Of a stretch of DNA of 64,000 bases, positions 63,401-64,000 are shown one piece after another. Within the stretch, counting starts at the first letter, position 1, and every line of letters starts with the position of its first letter. The stretch is from Pyrocephalus nanus (taxonomy: Eukaryota > Chordata > Aves > Passeriformes > Tyrannidae), in the NCBI GenBank assembly GCA_038380795.1, contig CM076264.1:11100001-11164000 (forward strand), written 5' to 3'. Position numbers and translations under genes: made by a program. Under the pieces are notes generated by a model. It saw nothing but the letters and a program-made list of their open reading frames with translations, ran no database searches and was not told where the DNA came from.

Positions 63401-64000
63401 GTTCAAAAGACTACACTTACTTAATAAATATTCTTCTGTAAACCTGACAAAATATAAAGGTTTTAAGAGAAATTAACTGCTATGTCATGTCATGGTTTGG
63501 GTTTTTCTTAGTAGTTTATAAAGAATACAGTTCTAAAAAGTAGTGTATAAAATACATTAATTGTGTGTGCCCGTGTGTTACAACATATATAACATGCATT
63601 ACAACACACACACCATAATATAGCAGTTTTTCTGTTTATAATGCACATATAATAGTGTGAATAGATAGCAAAACATGTAAATAAGTGCAATGTTTTGAAA
63701 TATTGGGCATTAAGCCTGAATTTTTCTTTCAAAAACGCAAAATCACAGATAAAAGTGTAAAATATGCAGAGAGATGAATAGCTAAAACCCATGAAAATTA
63801 GAATACTTGTTCCATTTTGACTCCTACTTCCTCAATTCTCAGGACTCAAAAAGTCCTCAGAAAATACCTAAAATAGTAAAAAGTGGAATTATAAAAATTA
63901 ATTGTCTGCTCAAAGAAAGCATAGTTAATAGTCCACTATTATTTTTAGAATGCTTAAGTCACTGGACCAGTGTGAAAGGGCTACTCTTACTAACCCTTAA
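57411..64000. other. Downstream intergenic DNA, nothing recognised
   Basis: Contains small tandem duplications at 57422-57462 (GCTAAGAAATA units) and 57646-57670 (ATGATAGTGTA units) and a TG/CA-rich stretch at about 63561-63612. The 129-codon - strand frame at 58661-59050 has no family motif or convincing splice site. In mammals INPP4B follows IL15 on the opposite strand. I looked for its C-terminal phosphatase exons (CX5R motif) and did not see them. Confidence 0.45.

Overview
The window looks like a piece of a bird chromosome. It is AT-rich and almost entirely non-coding, with long introns, homopolymer tracts and pieces of CR1-type LINEs. One CR1 keeps the terminal TGTGATTCTATGAT motif typical of this family, and there are also avian-type LTR remnants. 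I see no bacterial-style operons, no tRNA or rRNA, and no CRISPR. Nearly all long open frames are chance ORFs or decayed repeats.

The one gene I can read with confidence is interleukin-15 (IL15) on the + strand. Its six coding exons lie at 21566-21628, 42761-42864, 43260-43341, 43786-43827, 45156-45299 and 45598-45711. Every junction has AG/GT signals and compatible phase, and together they give 549 nt (182 residues plus stop). The first coding exon is followed by a 21-kb intron; the other five fit into 3 kb. The product has the long signal peptide of the IL-15 family, the two conserved disulphide pairs, and matches at three known receptor-contact positions. It also has four extra cysteines. 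A CpG-rich segment at about 13600-14110 is the best promoter candidate; non-coding 5' exons probably lie between there and 21.5 kb. The leader just before the start codon carries three upstream AUGs, the last one overlapping the start of the IL15 frame.

Layout. 1-13.0 kb: upstream intergenic DNA with two old CR1 pieces, a strong nested palindrome at 5191-5253 and a CR1 tail. 13.6-14.1 kb: CpG island. 14.36-16.04 kb: internally deleted CR1 with an esterase-like ORF1 end and RT remnants. 16.0-21.5 kb: presumed 5'UTR intron. 21.6-42.8 kb: large intron with two LTR remnants, homopolymers and a 1.9-kb CR1 that ends 0.5 kb before the next exon. 42.8-46.3 kb: main IL15 exons and 3'UTR. 46.3-64 kb: downstream intergenic DNA, mostly featureless. 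It holds an unidentified terminal-exon-like frame on the - strand (51467-51682), a decayed-looking frame at 52.9-53.3 kb and a small reverse CR1 piece at 57.3 kb.

The window holds no multi-gene system. The items most worth following up are the uORF arrangement in the IL15 leader, the extra cysteines in the cytokine, the nested palindromes and the unidentified - strand exon.
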